A stretch of DNA of 64,000 bases from SG8-39 sp041558415 (GTDB lineage: Bacteria > Pseudomonadota > Gammaproteobacteria > Burkholderiales > SG8-39). How positions within the stretch are numbered: the stretch's first letter is position 1; each line of letters begins with the position of its first letter. The stretch covers positions 1 through 64,000 of the forward strand of contig JBFFEY010000003.1 in NCBI GenBank assembly GCA_041558415.1, given 5' to 3'. A program made the translations under genes and the position numbers. Below, in pieces: positions 1-8,398 of this stretch. The notes beneath the pieces were generated by a model, which saw nothing but the letters and a program-made list of their open reading frames with translations, was not told the DNA's origin and did not search any database.

Positions 1-99
1 ATCGAGGACGCTGCGAAGACAAGCGACGCCACCGCCATTGGCTCGAGCCTCGATACCTACGAAGACTACCTCGCGAAGGTCGAAATCGTGTATGAGTAA
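1..99 (+). CDS. 3' end of an unidentified gene (partial)
   Basis: The first 33 codons of the window read open in frame 1 and end in TAA at 97-99. The 32 visible residues are acidic and end in KVEIVYE. The next gene starts at an ATG inside the last codons (92-94), an 8-bp overlap typical of translationally coupled genes, which supports this frame as real coding sequence. The fragment carries no recognisable motif, so no function is assigned. It is probably the upstream member of the signalling operon that continues with the receiver-cyclase gene. Confidence 0.5.
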   Translation: MEDAAKTSDATAIGSSLDTYEDYLAKVEIVYE

Positions 100-1234
100 A
101 GCGGTCGTGCGGCCGCAGGTGCTAGGCCTATCGTCCGGGTTCCGCGTGCTGGTCGTCGATGACGATCCGGACATGTCGGAGTTCCTGGCGCACATGCTGC
201 GCGCCGAAGGCATGGACGCCACGACTGCGACCGACGGCGAAGAGGGAATCGCCAAGGTGCACGCCGAGGCACCCGATCTGGTGCTGCTCGACGTCATGAT
301 GCCCGGTCTGAGCGGCTTCGAGGTCTGCGCGCGGCTCAAGTCCGACGAGGTGACGGCCATGGTGCCGATCGTCCTCGTGACCGCGCTCGAGGACTCGGCC
401 AGCCGGGTGCGCGGCATCGAGGCGGGTGCGGACGATTTTCTCTCCAAGCCGGTGCGGCGCGAGGAGCTGGTGGCGCGCGTCAAGACGCTGCGCCGACTGC
501 ACGAGACGCGGCGCGAGCTCGAGCGCCGGCGACTGGCGGCCGAAGTCGAGAACCGGGAGGCGATCCGGCGCGCCTTTTCGCGCTACGTGTCGCCGCGCCT
601 CGCGGATCGCATCCTGGAAGACGACGGCGCGGACGGCGAGCTGTTTTCGCGCCGTGCGCAGCGCGTCGATGTCGTCGCGTTGTTCGCCGACCTGCGCGGT
701 TTCACCAGCATCACGGAGCGCACCCAAGCGGCGGAAGTGGTCGCGCTGCTGAACGAGTACTTCACGATCCTGACTGATGCCGCCTATCACCACGACGCGA
801 CGATTTTCAACATGGCGGGCGACAGCCTGCTGGTGGGATTCAACGTTCCGTTTCCGCAGGAGGATGCGGCGCAGCGTTCCTTCCTGACGGCCGAGGAGAT
901 GGTGTCGCGCTTCGCGCCGGTCGCATCGCGCTGGCAGAATCGCTACGGCGTGACGACTGGCGTAGGCATCGGTATCTGCATGGGCGAGGCGATTCTGGCC
1001 AACGTCGGCTCGCCGCACTTCACCAGCTATACGATCATCGGCAATCCGGTGAACACCGCGGCGCGCCTGATGCAGACGGCACCGGCCAACGAAGTCCTGA
1101 TGTGCAGCAGCGTATACGACAGAATCCGCGACCTGGTGCCGCCGGATCGCGTCGAGCCGCGAGGCGAAGTGACCTTGCGTGGCAAGGAAACGCCGATCGC
1201 CATCTACGCGGCGCGCATCCAGGTGCCGGAATAG
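92..1234 (+). CDS. Response regulator with class III adenylate/guanylate cyclase output domain
   Basis: A 380-residue two-domain protein. Residues about 17-135 are a CheY-like receiver: acidic pocket VVDDDPD, phosphoacceptor D67 in LLDVMMPG, conserved K119 in SKP. A short charged helix (about 138-160) leads to a class III nucleotidyl cyclase domain (about 190-330). D200 (FADLRGFT) and D244 (AGDSLLVGF) are the metal-binding aspartates, and N321/R325 (VNTAARL) are the transition-state residues. The positions that select adenine in most adenylate cyclases (Lys and Asp) are N240 and N318 here, so the product nucleotide is uncertain. An upstream in-frame start at 38 exists, but ATG 92 sits in the coupled overlap with the preceding gene and gives a normal receiver N-terminus. 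The protein is cytosolic, and the kinase that phosphorylates it is not certain. The receiver-kinase gene follows after 2 nt. Confidence 0.9.
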   Translation: MSKAVVRPQVLGLSSGFRVLVVDDDPDMSEFLAHMLRAEGMDATTATDGEEGIAKVHAEAPDLVLLDVMMPGLSGFEVCARLKSDEVTAMVPIVLVTALEDSASRVRGIEAGADDFLSKPVRREELVARVKTLRRLHETRRELERRRLAAEVENREAIRRAFSRYVSPRLADRILEDDGADGELFSRRAQRVDVVALFADLRGFTSITERTQAAEVVALLNEYFTILTDAAYHHDATIFNMAGDSLLVGFNVPFPQEDAAQRSFLTAEEMVSRFAPVASRWQNRYGVTTGVGIGICMGEAILANVGSPHFTSYTIIGNPVNTAARLMQTAPANEVLMCSSVYDRIRDLVPPDRVEPRGEVTLRGKETPIAIYAARIQVPE

Positions 1235-1236
1235 TC

Positions 1237-2508
1237 ATGCGCGTGCTCATCATTGACGACGATGAGGATCTGCGCAACCTGCTGGCGCACTATCTGAAGC
1301 AGGAATTCCGGCATATCCAGGTGGAGCTGTTCGATCCGCTGGTGCGTGACATTCCCGACAAGAACTTCCCGCTCGGCGAGTTCGACCTCCTGATTCTCGA
1401 CTACATGCTCGGGCGCGGTGACGGTCTCGACTGGCTGGCCGCGTTCAAGAAGCGCAGCGATTGCCCGCCGATCATCTTCCTCACGGGCGCCGGCAACGAG
1501 TCCATCGCGGTGCGGGCGATGAAGGCCGGCGCGGACGATTACCAGCGCAAGCAGGAGCTCACACGCGAAAAGCTGGTGGCCTCCCTGCGCGAGCTGACGC
1601 ACGACGAGCTCGAGGAGACCGCCACGCCCGAGGTTGCCGCGCGCATGGAGGGCCAGCAACTCGGCTCGCGGCTGCGCATCCCGGGGGTCCGCGTGCTGCG
1701 TCTCATCGGCGAAGGCGGCATGTCGCGGGTCTACCTTGCTTCGCGCGAGGAGGACGACGATCCGCTCGTCGTCAAGCTGTTGCGCAGCGAGGTGATGCAG
1801 GATCGCACGGCGCTGGCGCGCTTCATGGAGGAATACGAACTCGTCGAGCGCATCCAGAGCCGTCACGTCGCGCGCATCGAGGGACACGGCGTCGCGGAGG
1901 ACTACGCCTACCTGGTCATGGAGTTCTTCGACGGCGGAGACCTCAGCAAGCGGCTCGGCGGGCGGGCGCTGCCGCCGGAAGAGGCGCTGCGAATCTTCCG
2001 GGAGCTAATGTTCGCCCTGGGCGACATCCACGAGCAGGGCATCCTGCACCGCGACCTGAAACCGCAGAACCTCATGTTTCGTGCCGACGGCAGCCTGGCG
2101 ATCGTGGATTTCGGCATTGCCAAGCATATTGATGCCAAGGACCGGACCAGCCATGGCGAGGTGCTCGGTACGCCGCGTTACATGAGCCCGGAGCAGGTGA
2201 GCGGGCGGGCGCTGGACCTGCGTACCGACATCTACAGCGCGGGCGTGCTGCTCTACCAGATGCTGACCGGGCAGCACCTGTTCGATGGAGAAACGGCGGT
2301 CGAGGTGGCGCTGCATCATCTCAACACGCCACCTTCGCCGCTGCCGGAAGCGCTGCGCGGCTACCAGCGCCTGCTCGACAAGCTGCTGGAAAAGGACCGC
2401 GATGCGCGCTTTCGCAACGCCGACGAAGTGATCGGATTTCTGTCGCGCAAGTTCTACCAGGGCACTGGCGCGCTCGGCGCCGAAACGACACTCAGGCTGC
2501 AGTCCTAG
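1237..2508 (+). CDS. Response regulator fused to a Ser/Thr protein kinase
   Basis: A 423-residue protein. Receiver domain at about 1-120: IIDDDED pocket, phosphoacceptor D55 in LILDYMLG, K105 in the position of the conserved Lys. Hanks-type kinase domain at about 150-410: Gly-rich loop LIGEGGMSRVYLA, VVKLL Lys K180, HRDLKPQN with catalytic D273, DFG D291, GTPRYMSPEQ activation segment. There is no membrane segment, so phospho-signalling to the receiver presumably gates the kinase in the cytosol. This reverses the usual order of eukaryote-like kinases acting on two-component proteins. It starts 2 nt after the receiver-cyclase stop, so the two are almost certainly co-transcribed. Substrates cannot be inferred from the sequence. 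The ATG at 1237 was chosen because it begins exactly at the receiver (MRVLIIDDDE). Confidence 0.92.
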   Translation: MRVLIIDDDEDLRNLLAHYLKQEFRHIQVELFDPLVRDIPDKNFPLGEFDLLILDYMLGRGDGLDWLAAFKKRSDCPPIIFLTGAGNESIAVRAMKAGADDYQRKQELTREKLVASLRELTHDELEETATPEVAARMEGQQLGSRLRIPGVRVLRLIGEGGMSRVYLASREEDDDPLVVKLLRSEVMQDRTALARFMEEYELVERIQSRHVARIEGHGVAEDYAYLVMEFFDGGDLSKRLGGRALPPEEALRIFRELMFALGDIHEQGILHRDLKPQNLMFRADGSLAIVDFGIAKHIDAKDRTSHGEVLGTPRYMSPEQVSGRALDLRTDIYSAGVLLYQMLTGQHLFDGETAVEVALHHLNTPPSPLPEALRGYQRLLDKLLEKDRDARFRNADEVIGFLSRKFYQGTGALGAETTLRLQS

Positions 2509-2541
2509 GCGCCGCAGGCGAAAAAAACGGCGCGCGAAGGA

Positions 2542-2934
2542 TCAGTCCGGGATCGCCTGCCACAGCCCGCGCAGCTGGTCCGGCAGGTCCTTGGGCGAGA
2601 ACGGCTTGGAGATGGTACCCCTGGCGCCCAGCCGGACGAGCTCTTCCAGCTCGCGCGAGGAAGCCTTTGCGGTGATGAAAATGACCGGCAAGGCGGCGAC
2701 CTCGGGGTCCTCCTGCATCTTGCGGAACAGCGTGGGGCCGTCCATCTCGGGCATCATCCAGTCGAGCATGACCAGATCGGGCTTGAAAACCTTCATCCGC
2801 TCGATGGCCTGCCGCGAATCGCTCACGATCTCGATCGACATCTTGCCGACGCGCTCGAGCGACATGCGGACGATGCGCTGGATGTCCTCGTCGTCCTCGA
2901 CATAAAGAACTTTCTGCAGTGGACGGCTGGGCAT
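2542..2934 (-). CDS. Single-domain response regulator (CheY-like receiver)
   Basis: A 130-residue receiver with no output domain. It has YVEDDED near the N-terminus, phosphoacceptor Asp in MLDWMMPEMDG, a TAKA segment, and the conserved Lys in SKPFSPKDL. Its start codon overlaps the stop of the upstream histidine kinase gene (ATGA at 2931-2934), so the pair is a translationally coupled two-component system. The receiver is the most likely direct phosphoacceptor of that kinase. With no effector domain it must act by protein contact or phosphotransfer, conceivably on the receiver proteins encoded convergently next door. A longer reading upstream of ATG 2934 exists but lies inside the kinase gene. 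Confidence 0.93.
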   Translation of the reverse strand: MPSRPLQKVLYVEDDEDIQRIVRMSLERVGKMSIEIVSDSRQAIERMKVFKPDLVMLDWMMPEMDGPTLFRKMQEDPEVAALPVIFITAKASSRELEELVRLGARGTISKPFSPKDLPDQLRGLWQAIPD

Positions 2935-4757
2935 CAGTCTTCCTCGTATTCTGGTGAAACGTCCTGCGTCGGTATCTCGACCCAAAAAATGCTGCCCCCG
3001 TCGGTGCGGTCCTCGAAGCCGATCTGTCCGTGCATCCGCTCGATGAGTTGCTTGCAGATCGCCAGACCGAGGCCGCTGCCGCCCTTTCCGCGGGCGACGC
3101 TCGAATCCGCCTGCGCGAAGCGGCTGAATATTTTCGCACGGAATGCCTCGGGGATCCCCGGGCCGCGATCCCGCACGTTGATGCGCACGCGGCTGCCGTG
3201 GTCCTCGAGATCCAGCTCGACGGCCTCGCCCTCAGGGGAGAATTTTGCCGCATTCGAAACGAGGTTGGTCAGCACCTGCAACAGCCGCTTGCGGTCCGCG
3301 AAGACCCGTGTTTCGGGCAGGCTGCGCGCCGCAACGAGCTGCACCTGGTAGCGCTCGGCGAAGGCGCGGTTTAGTAGCAGCGCCTCCTGCAGTACCTCGT
3401 CGATCACGAGCCACTCCGGCAGGATTTCGAATTTGCCGGCACGGAGCTTTTCCGCGTCCAGCAGGTCGTTGATCAGGTCGAGCAGGCGTTGCCCGTTGCG
3501 CTCAGCGACCTCCGTCATGTCGAGGACGTCACGCTGTACCTCGCCCATCACCCCCGCATTGATCAGCTGCAGCGAGCCGATGATCGAGGTCAGCGGCGTG
3601 CGCAGCTCGTGGCTGAGGGTCGAGGTGAATTCCTTTTTCATGCGCTCCGCCTCGAGCTGGCTCGACATGTCGCGACCCTGCGCGATCACCGAAAGAATCC
3701 GTCCATTCGGGTTGACGAGCGGCGTCATCGTCCATTCGCAGACCACGTCCAAGCCGTCGCGGCGCTGGTTGCGAACGAGTTGCGCGTGCAGCGGGCTGCG
3801 TGTCTCGACCAGCGACTGCCACTGCTGCCGGAACGCCGTGCGCGCCTCTGGCGCGATGAGGCGTTCGATCGGCTGCTCGATGAGTTCCGCCGGACCGTAA
3901 TCAAACAGGACTTCAGCCGCCGGATTGACCTGCTGGATACGGCCCTCGGCATCGATCTCGAGCACCGCGATCGGCGCGCGATCGGCAAACAGGGCCAGCT
4001 TGCGTCCCGATTCCTCGACCTGCCGACTGGCTTCCTGCAACTCGAGCAGCTGCTGCTCGAGCCGCTGGTTGAGTGCGCGGTAATCGTCGGTGAGCTCGCG
4101 GTAGGCATGACGCAGCCGGTAACCGGTGGCGAACACCTTGCCCAGGCGATAGGCGATCACGACGTTGATGGCGTAAAACACGGGTACCAGCGCGGCCAGC
4201 TCGGTGAACAGCCGGCTGCCGAAACTGGCCAGTACGTAGGCGAACGGCGCCAGCACGCTGGCGGCGAAAAGGGCGTAAATGGGCCAGGAACCCGAGAGCA
4301 CCGGAATGCCGCCGGTGACGACGCCGGCGAGCAGAAAGGCCAAGAAGACCTGCTGCTCGTCGGTGTGTGCTGGAAAGAACACTGCGCCGGCGAAGCCCCA
4401 GACCGCGCCAATGGCAACCGCCGCAAGGCCAAGCCGGCGCAGCCATTGATCGGCCTCGGCAACTTTGTTCTGGCTGCGCCGGAAGCGCGCGAGCACAGCG
4501 GCGCTGAGGAGCGTGACCAGAAGAACCAGGCCTAGCCAGAACAGCACCAAGCCACGGTAGCGCGGCTCCCAAAGCTCGACCGTCGCAATGCCGCCGAGGG
4601 CCAGGACGCCGACGAGCGCAATCCACAGCTGACCGTAGAGTTGCTCGACGCGGTCGGCGAGTACGCGGCGCGGATCGGGTACCGCGCGGCCCTTTTCGAG
4701 CAGCACCAGACTGGGCTCGTCACGGAGCGAGCGCTCCGGCGCGTTGATTACATCCAT
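2934..4757 (-). CDS. Membrane PAS-domain sensor histidine kinase
   Basis: A 607-residue hybrid of membrane sensor and transmitter. Residues about 43-205 hold about six hydrophobic helices in three pairs. A helical linker at 212-255 resembles a coiled coil, and a PAS domain spans about 255-365 (ADRAPIAVLEIDAEGRI...). HisKA follows with phosphorylated H383 in LSHELRTPL. The HATPase has the N box (LVSNAAKFSPEG), G1 (DRGPGIPE), F box (FSRF) and G2 (GGSGLGLAI). All catalytic boxes are intact, so it should be an active kinase. There is no large periplasmic loop, so the signal is probably sensed in the membrane or by the PAS pocket. It is first in a minus-strand operon with the CheY-like gene. A 13-bp palindrome lies about 30 bp upstream of its start. 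Confidence 0.93.
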   Translation of the reverse strand: MDVINAPERSLRDEPSLVLLEKGRAVPDPRRVLADRVEQLYGQLWIALVGVLALGGIATVELWEPRYRGLVLFWLGLVLLVTLLSAAVLARFRRSQNKVAEADQWLRRLGLAAVAIGAVWGFAGAVFFPAHTDEQQVFLAFLLAGVVTGGIPVLSGSWPIYALFAASVLAPFAYVLASFGSRLFTELAALVPVFYAINVVIAYRLGKVFATGYRLRHAYRELTDDYRALNQRLEQQLLELQEASRQVEESGRKLALFADRAPIAVLEIDAEGRIQQVNPAAEVLFDYGPAELIEQPIERLIAPEARTAFRQQWQSLVETRSPLHAQLVRNQRRDGLDVVCEWTMTPLVNPNGRILSVIAQGRDMSSQLEAERMKKEFTSTLSHELRTPLTSIIGSLQLINAGVMGEVQRDVLDMTEVAERNGQRLLDLINDLLDAEKLRAGKFEILPEWLVIDEVLQEALLLNRAFAERYQVQLVAARSLPETRVFADRKRLLQVLTNLVSNAAKFSPEGEAVELDLEDHGSRVRINVRDRGPGIPEAFRAKIFSRFAQADSSVARGKGGSGLGLAICKQLIERMHGQIGFEDRTDGGSIFWVEIPTQDVSPEYEED

Positions 4758-4784
4758 GGGCGGGCAGCAAAGACCGGCCCGATT

Positions 4785-4797
4785 GTAATCGGATTAC
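4785..4797. promoter_or_regulatory. Palindrome upstream of the histidine kinase gene (candidate operator)
   Basis: GTAATC-G-GATTAC is a perfect 6+1+6 inverted repeat 28 bp upstream of the kinase start. It lies in the 81-bp gap between lexA (stop at 4839) and the kinase gene, the only AT-containing part of that gap. The position fits a transcription-factor site near the kinase promoter. No regulator is identified. Confidence 0.4.
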
Positions 4798-4838
4798 GGG
4801 ATAAACCGGAACGCGGCCGCGGCCGCAATGCGCGGCGC

Positions 4839-5465
4839 TTACAGGCTTTTACCGTTGCGCAGCACGCCGACCGCGATGCCCTCGATCGCGAACGGCTCGC
4901 GCCGCAAGTCCACTTCGATGGCGTCGAAATCCGGATTTTCGGGCAGCAGCTGCACCAGATGGCCGCGCCGGCGGAAGCGCTTCACCGTGACTTCTTCGCC
5001 AATGCGCGCGACGACCATCTGGCCGCTGCGCGCCTCGCTCGTGCGGTGCACGGCGAGAAGGTCACCCTCGAGAATGCCGGCATCGCGCATCGAAAGGCCG
5101 CGCACGCGCAGCAGGTAATCGGCGCGCGGCGTGAACAGGGTGGGATCGATCTGGGCGCGCGACTGGACATTTTCCTCGGCGAGGATCGGGCTGCCCGCGG
5201 CCACGCGGCCGACGACGGGCAGTTCCATGAGGCGGCCCAGGCGCGGCGTGGCACGTGCCCGCAGGCGGATGCCGCGCGAGGCGCCCGAGGAAATCTCCAG
5301 CACGCCCTTGCGCTCGAGCGCACGCAAATGCTGCTCGGCGGCGTTTACCGAGCGAAAGCCCATCGAGCGGGCGATTTCCGCGCGCGTCGGCGGGTAGCCG
5401 GTGCTCTCGGTCAGCTCGCGAATCAGTTTGAGGATTTCGGTCTGGCGGTCAGTGAGGCTGTCCAT
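4839..5465 (-). CDS. lexA: LexA SOS repressor
   Basis: A 208-residue repressor. An N-terminal winged HTH (about 1-70, LTDRQTEILKLI...GYPPTRAEIA) is followed by the S24-type latent protease. The self-cleavage site is A90-G91 (VAAGSP), with nucleophile S125 (GLSMRDAG) and general base K162 (VTVKRF). RecA-stimulated autocleavage at this bond derepresses the SOS regulon. ATG 5465 was chosen over an in-frame GTG at 5486: it has an AGGA at a good distance, while the GTG lies inside a LexA box. Two LexA boxes immediately upstream indicate autoregulation. Confidence 0.98.
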   Translation of the reverse strand: MDSLTDRQTEILKLIRELTESTGYPPTRAEIARSMGFRSVNAAEQHLRALERKGVLEISSGASRGIRLRARATPRLGRLMELPVVGRVAAGSPILAEENVQSRAQIDPTLFTPRADYLLRVRGLSMRDAGILEGDLLAVHRTSEARSGQMVVARIGEEVTVKRFRRRGHLVQLLPENPDFDAIEVDLRREPFAIEGIAVGVLRNGKSL

Positions 5466-5485
5466 GTGCGGATCCTGTCGGTTCA

Positions 5486-5519
5486 CTGAGCATGCTTACA
5501 GTGCTGGAATTATATCCAG
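5486..5519 (-). promoter_or_regulatory. Tandem LexA (SOS) boxes in the lexA promoter
   Basis: There are two CTG-N10-CAG sites: 5486-5501 (CTGAGCATGCTTACAG) and 5504-5519 (CTGGAATTATATCCAG), separated by 2 bp. Both match the proteobacterial SOS box core, and the second has the AT-rich centre of strong sites. The tandem arrangement mirrors lexA promoters of other proteobacteria. The boxes also lie in the 151-bp region shared with the divergent acyl-CoA ligase gene, whose control by LexA is possible but unsupported. Confidence 0.88.
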
Positions 5520-5616
5520 TATCATCAAAAGCGCAAGCCGAAACCGGCTTGCGAGGCAAAGGACCTTGCGGCATCGTTCGCCGGCGAACCTCCGGCACAA
5601 CCCTCGGAAGACAGCT

Positions 5617-7197
5617 ATGCGCACCCCGGGTCCCGCGGCCCTCTACGAAGGCTGCACCATGGGCGACTTGATCCTGCGCGCCATCCGGCGCGGCGGCGAG
5701 CGTATCGCCTTCGCGCTCGACGACCAGGCGATCAGCTACCGCGCCTTCGGCGAGCAGTTGAGTCGTCTGGTGCAGGCGCTCGAGGCGCGCGGCCTGCGCC
5801 ACGGCGACGCCATCGCGGTGCTGTCCTCGAATCGCCCGGAGGCGTTCCTGGTAAACGCCGCGGGCTACCTGATGGGGCTGCGCGCGACCTGGATGCACCC
5901 GCTTGCCTCGGAGGACGACCATGCCTACCTGCTGGAGGATTCGGGCGTGCGCTTTCTGTTCGTCGATCCGGGAATGTTCGCGGCGCGCGCCAAGTCGCTG
6001 CAGGCGAGGCTGCCGGGACTGACGCAGATCTTCGGCCTCGGCGCCAACGACTTTGGCGAGGATATCCTCGCCACGCTCGATGCGTACGTCCCCGGAGCGC
6101 TGGTGTCGAGGGCGCAGGCCGACGACATCTGCACGCTGATCTACACCGGCGGCACCACCGGCAAGCCGAAGGGCGTCATCCACAGCCACCGCGTGCAGGT
6201 GACGATGGTGGTCACCGAGCTGGCCGACTGGGACTGGCCGCAGGAGATCCGCTTTCTCGCCATGACGCCGATCACGCACGCCGCAGGCGTGATGATCGTC
6301 GCCGTGCTGTCGCGCTGCGGCACCTTCGTCATGTCGAAGGGCTTCGAGCCGCAGCGTTTCTTCGACCTGGTCGAGCGCCATCGCATCACGGCGACCTTCC
6401 TCGTGCCGACCATGATCTACGTGCTGCTCGACCATCCGGGCATCGCCGCGGCCGACCTGTCGAGCCTGCAACTCGTCATCTACGGCGCTTCACCCATGTC
6501 GCCCGCACGCCTCGTCGAGGCGATGAAGCGCTTCGGCCCGGTGTTCATGCAGCTCTACGGCCAGTCCGAGGCGCCGAACTGCATCACGGCGCTGCACCGG
6601 CACGAGCACGACCCGGAAAATCACCCCGAGCGGCTCGCCTCCTGCGGCACGCCGAGCGGCTCGAGCCAGGTGCGCCTGCTCGACGAAGACGGCAACGAAG
6701 TGCCGCTGGGCGAGGTGGGCGAGCTCTGCGTGCGCGGTCCGCTGGTGATGCTCGGCTACTGGAACAAGCCCGAGGAAACCGAGAAGGCGTTCCGCCACGG
6801 CTGGCTGCACACCGGCGACATGGCGCGGCGCGACGCCGACGGCTTCCTCTACATCGTCGACCGCTCGAAGGACCTCATCATCACCGGGGGCTTCAACGTC
6901 TTTCCGCGCGAAGTCGAGGACGTGCTGACGCGGCATCCCGCGGTTGCTGCGGCCGCGGTGATCGGCGTGCCGGACGACAAGTGGGGCGAAGCGGTCAAGG
7001 CGGTGGTGGTGCTGAAGGCGGGCGAGACGGTGGCGCCCGAGGCACTCATCGCCCTGGTGCGCGAGCACAAGGGGCCGGTGCAGGCACCGAAGTCGGTCGA
7101 CTTCGTCGATGCGCTGCCGGTCACCGGTCTGGGCAAGCCGGACAAGAAGGCCCTGCGCGCGAAATACTGGTCGGGTCAGCAGCGCGCAGTCCACTAG
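5617..7197 (+). CDS. Acyl-CoA synthetase / AMP-dependent ligase
   Basis: A 526-residue adenylate-forming (ANL) enzyme that activates a carboxylic acid as acyl-AMP and then forms the CoA thioester. Visible motifs: P-loop YTGGTTGKPKG (about 176-186), the YGQSEAPN adenine motif, the GWLHTGDMA region with the hinge segment DRSKDLIITGG, and the C-terminal catalytic Lys K507 in TGLGKPDKK. There is no signal peptide. The family ranges from fatty acyl to aryl and cyclohexane-carboxylate ligases, and the substrate cannot be fixed from sequence. ATG 5617 follows a GGAAG-type ribosome site. Upstream in-frame codons run into the LexA box region and were rejected. It is monocistronic and convergent with the alcohol dehydrogenase gene. 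Confidence 0.9.
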   Translation: MRTPGPAALYEGCTMGDLILRAIRRGGERIAFALDDQAISYRAFGEQLSRLVQALEARGLRHGDAIAVLSSNRPEAFLVNAAGYLMGLRATWMHPLASEDDHAYLLEDSGVRFLFVDPGMFAARAKSLQARLPGLTQIFGLGANDFGEDILATLDAYVPGALVSRAQADDICTLIYTGGTTGKPKGVIHSHRVQVTMVVTELADWDWPQEIRFLAMTPITHAAGVMIVAVLSRCGTFVMSKGFEPQRFFDLVERHRITATFLVPTMIYVLLDHPGIAAADLSSLQLVIYGASPMSPARLVEAMKRFGPVFMQLYGQSEAPNCITALHRHEHDPENHPERLASCGTPSGSSQVRLLDEDGNEVPLGEVGELCVRGPLVMLGYWNKPEETEKAFRHGWLHTGDMARRDADGFLYIVDRSKDLIITGGFNVFPREVEDVLTRHPAVAAAAVIGVPDDKWGEAVKAVVVLKAGETVAPEALIALVREHKGPVQAPKSVDFVDALPVTGLGKPDKKALRAKYWSGQQRAVH

Positions 7198-7225
7198 GCA
7201 CGAAGCTGCCCGGTGGCCGGTGCCC

Positions 7226-8398
7226 CTACCAGGCCGCCTCGAGCAGGGCGACGACATCCGCCGCGCCGCTGATCGGGCGCGGATTGCTGCGTACCCACAT
7301 GTTCTCCAGGGCGCCGGCGGCGATCCGTTCGAATTGCGCGCGCTCGACACCGGCGTCGCGCAGACGTGTCGGCAGACCGAGCGCCGCGATGAGATCGGCG
7401 ACGGCGTCCGCGGCGGCGACGCCACTGCGCCCGAGCGCATCGGCAATCTGCGCCTGGCGCTCGCGCGTCACGGCGGCGTTCCAGCGCATCACATGCGGCA
7501 GCATGACGCAGGAGGTGTAGCCATGGCTCATGCCGGTGACGGCGCCGAGGCTGTGGCCGATGCCGTGGCTGGCTCCGTAGGGCACGCGCAGGATGCCCAG
7601 CGCGGCGAGCCAGGCGGCCTGCAGGCAGGCAAGGCGCGCGTCAAGGTCTTCCGGATTCGCCTTGCTGCGCGGCAGCGCATCGGCGAACAAGCGCAGGGCA
7701 TGCAGGGCGGTCGCTTCGATGAAGGGCGAGCGCTGGGTGGAGCAGATGCCCTCCACAGCGTGGTCGATGCCGCGCACCGCAGTCGACAACCACAGCCACG
7801 CGGGGGTGTGACGCGTGATCGCCGGATCGAGGATCACCGCGGCGGCGCCGATCTGGCGTCCCATGTAGGCATCCTTTATTTTGCGCGCCGTGTCGGTGCA
7901 GCCGCCCAGGTCGGAAAATTCCGCTCCGCCGAGAGTCGTCGAAACGACAATCTGGCGGCAGGGCGGTGGCTTGATCGCAGGCACGTGTCGGCTACCGTCC
8001 GGATTGGCCCGCAGGTGGTAGGCATCGAGCTCGTCGGCGTCCGACACATCGTGCGCCAGCGCGATCAGCATCACCTTCACGGTGTCGATGGCGGTGCCAC
8101 CGCCGACGGTGACCACGAGGTCGGGGCGTGCTGCGCGCGCCGCCCGGGCGGCCGCGATCACGCTCTCGCGCGGGGTGTGCTCGACGCATTCGTCGAACGT
8201 ACCGACCCAGCGCGGCCCGAGTGCCGTCACAATGCGCTCGATGGCGTCGGTGCTGCGGTTCAGGGTGCGCCCGGTGACGATGAAGACGCGGCTCGCAGTG
8301 CGCCGCCCGGCTTCCGCGGCGACCGCCTCGGCCGCCGCCACGCCCCAGATGACGCGATCCTGCGCGAGAAACTCGTGCATGCCGGGTGCAATGCTCAT
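7226..8398 (-). CDS. Iron-containing alcohol dehydrogenase family protein
   Basis: A 390-residue group III dehydrogenase. The N-terminal NAD(P)-binding domain has GGGTAID, and the C-terminal helical domain has the metal-ligand segments GIDHAVEG and GASHGIGHSLGAVTGMSHG. The helical His pattern resembles both maleylacetate reductases and 1,3-propanediol-type dehydrogenases, so the substrate is left open. ATG 8398 overlaps the stop of the upstream EamA gene (ATGA), so it is the third gene of the SRAP-EamA-dehydrogenase minus-strand operon. The long open frame further upstream belongs to the antisense of EamA in another frame and is not part of this protein. Confidence 0.88.
   Translation of the reverse strand: MSIAPGMHEFLAQDRVIWGVAAAEAVAAEAGRRTASRVFIVTGRTLNRSTDAIERIVTALGPRWVGTFDECVEHTPRESVIAAARAARAARPDLVVTVGGGTAIDTVKVMLIALAHDVSDADELDAYHLRANPDGSRHVPAIKPPPCRQIVVSTTLGGAEFSDLGGCTDTARKIKDAYMGRQIGAAAVILDPAITRHTPAWLWLSTAVRGIDHAVEGICSTQRSPFIEATALHALRLFADALPRSKANPEDLDARLACLQAAWLAALGILRVPYGASHGIGHSLGAVTGMSHGYTSCVMLPHVMRWNAAVTRERQAQIADALGRSGVAAADAVADLIAALGLPTRLRDAGVERAQFERIAAGALENMWVRSNPRPISGAADVVALLEAAW

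Noticed and set aside
4813..4826. Doubled GCGGCCGC palindrome downstream of lexA
   Set aside because: Simple GC-rich repetition with no loop and no T-run. Not a credible terminator or operator.
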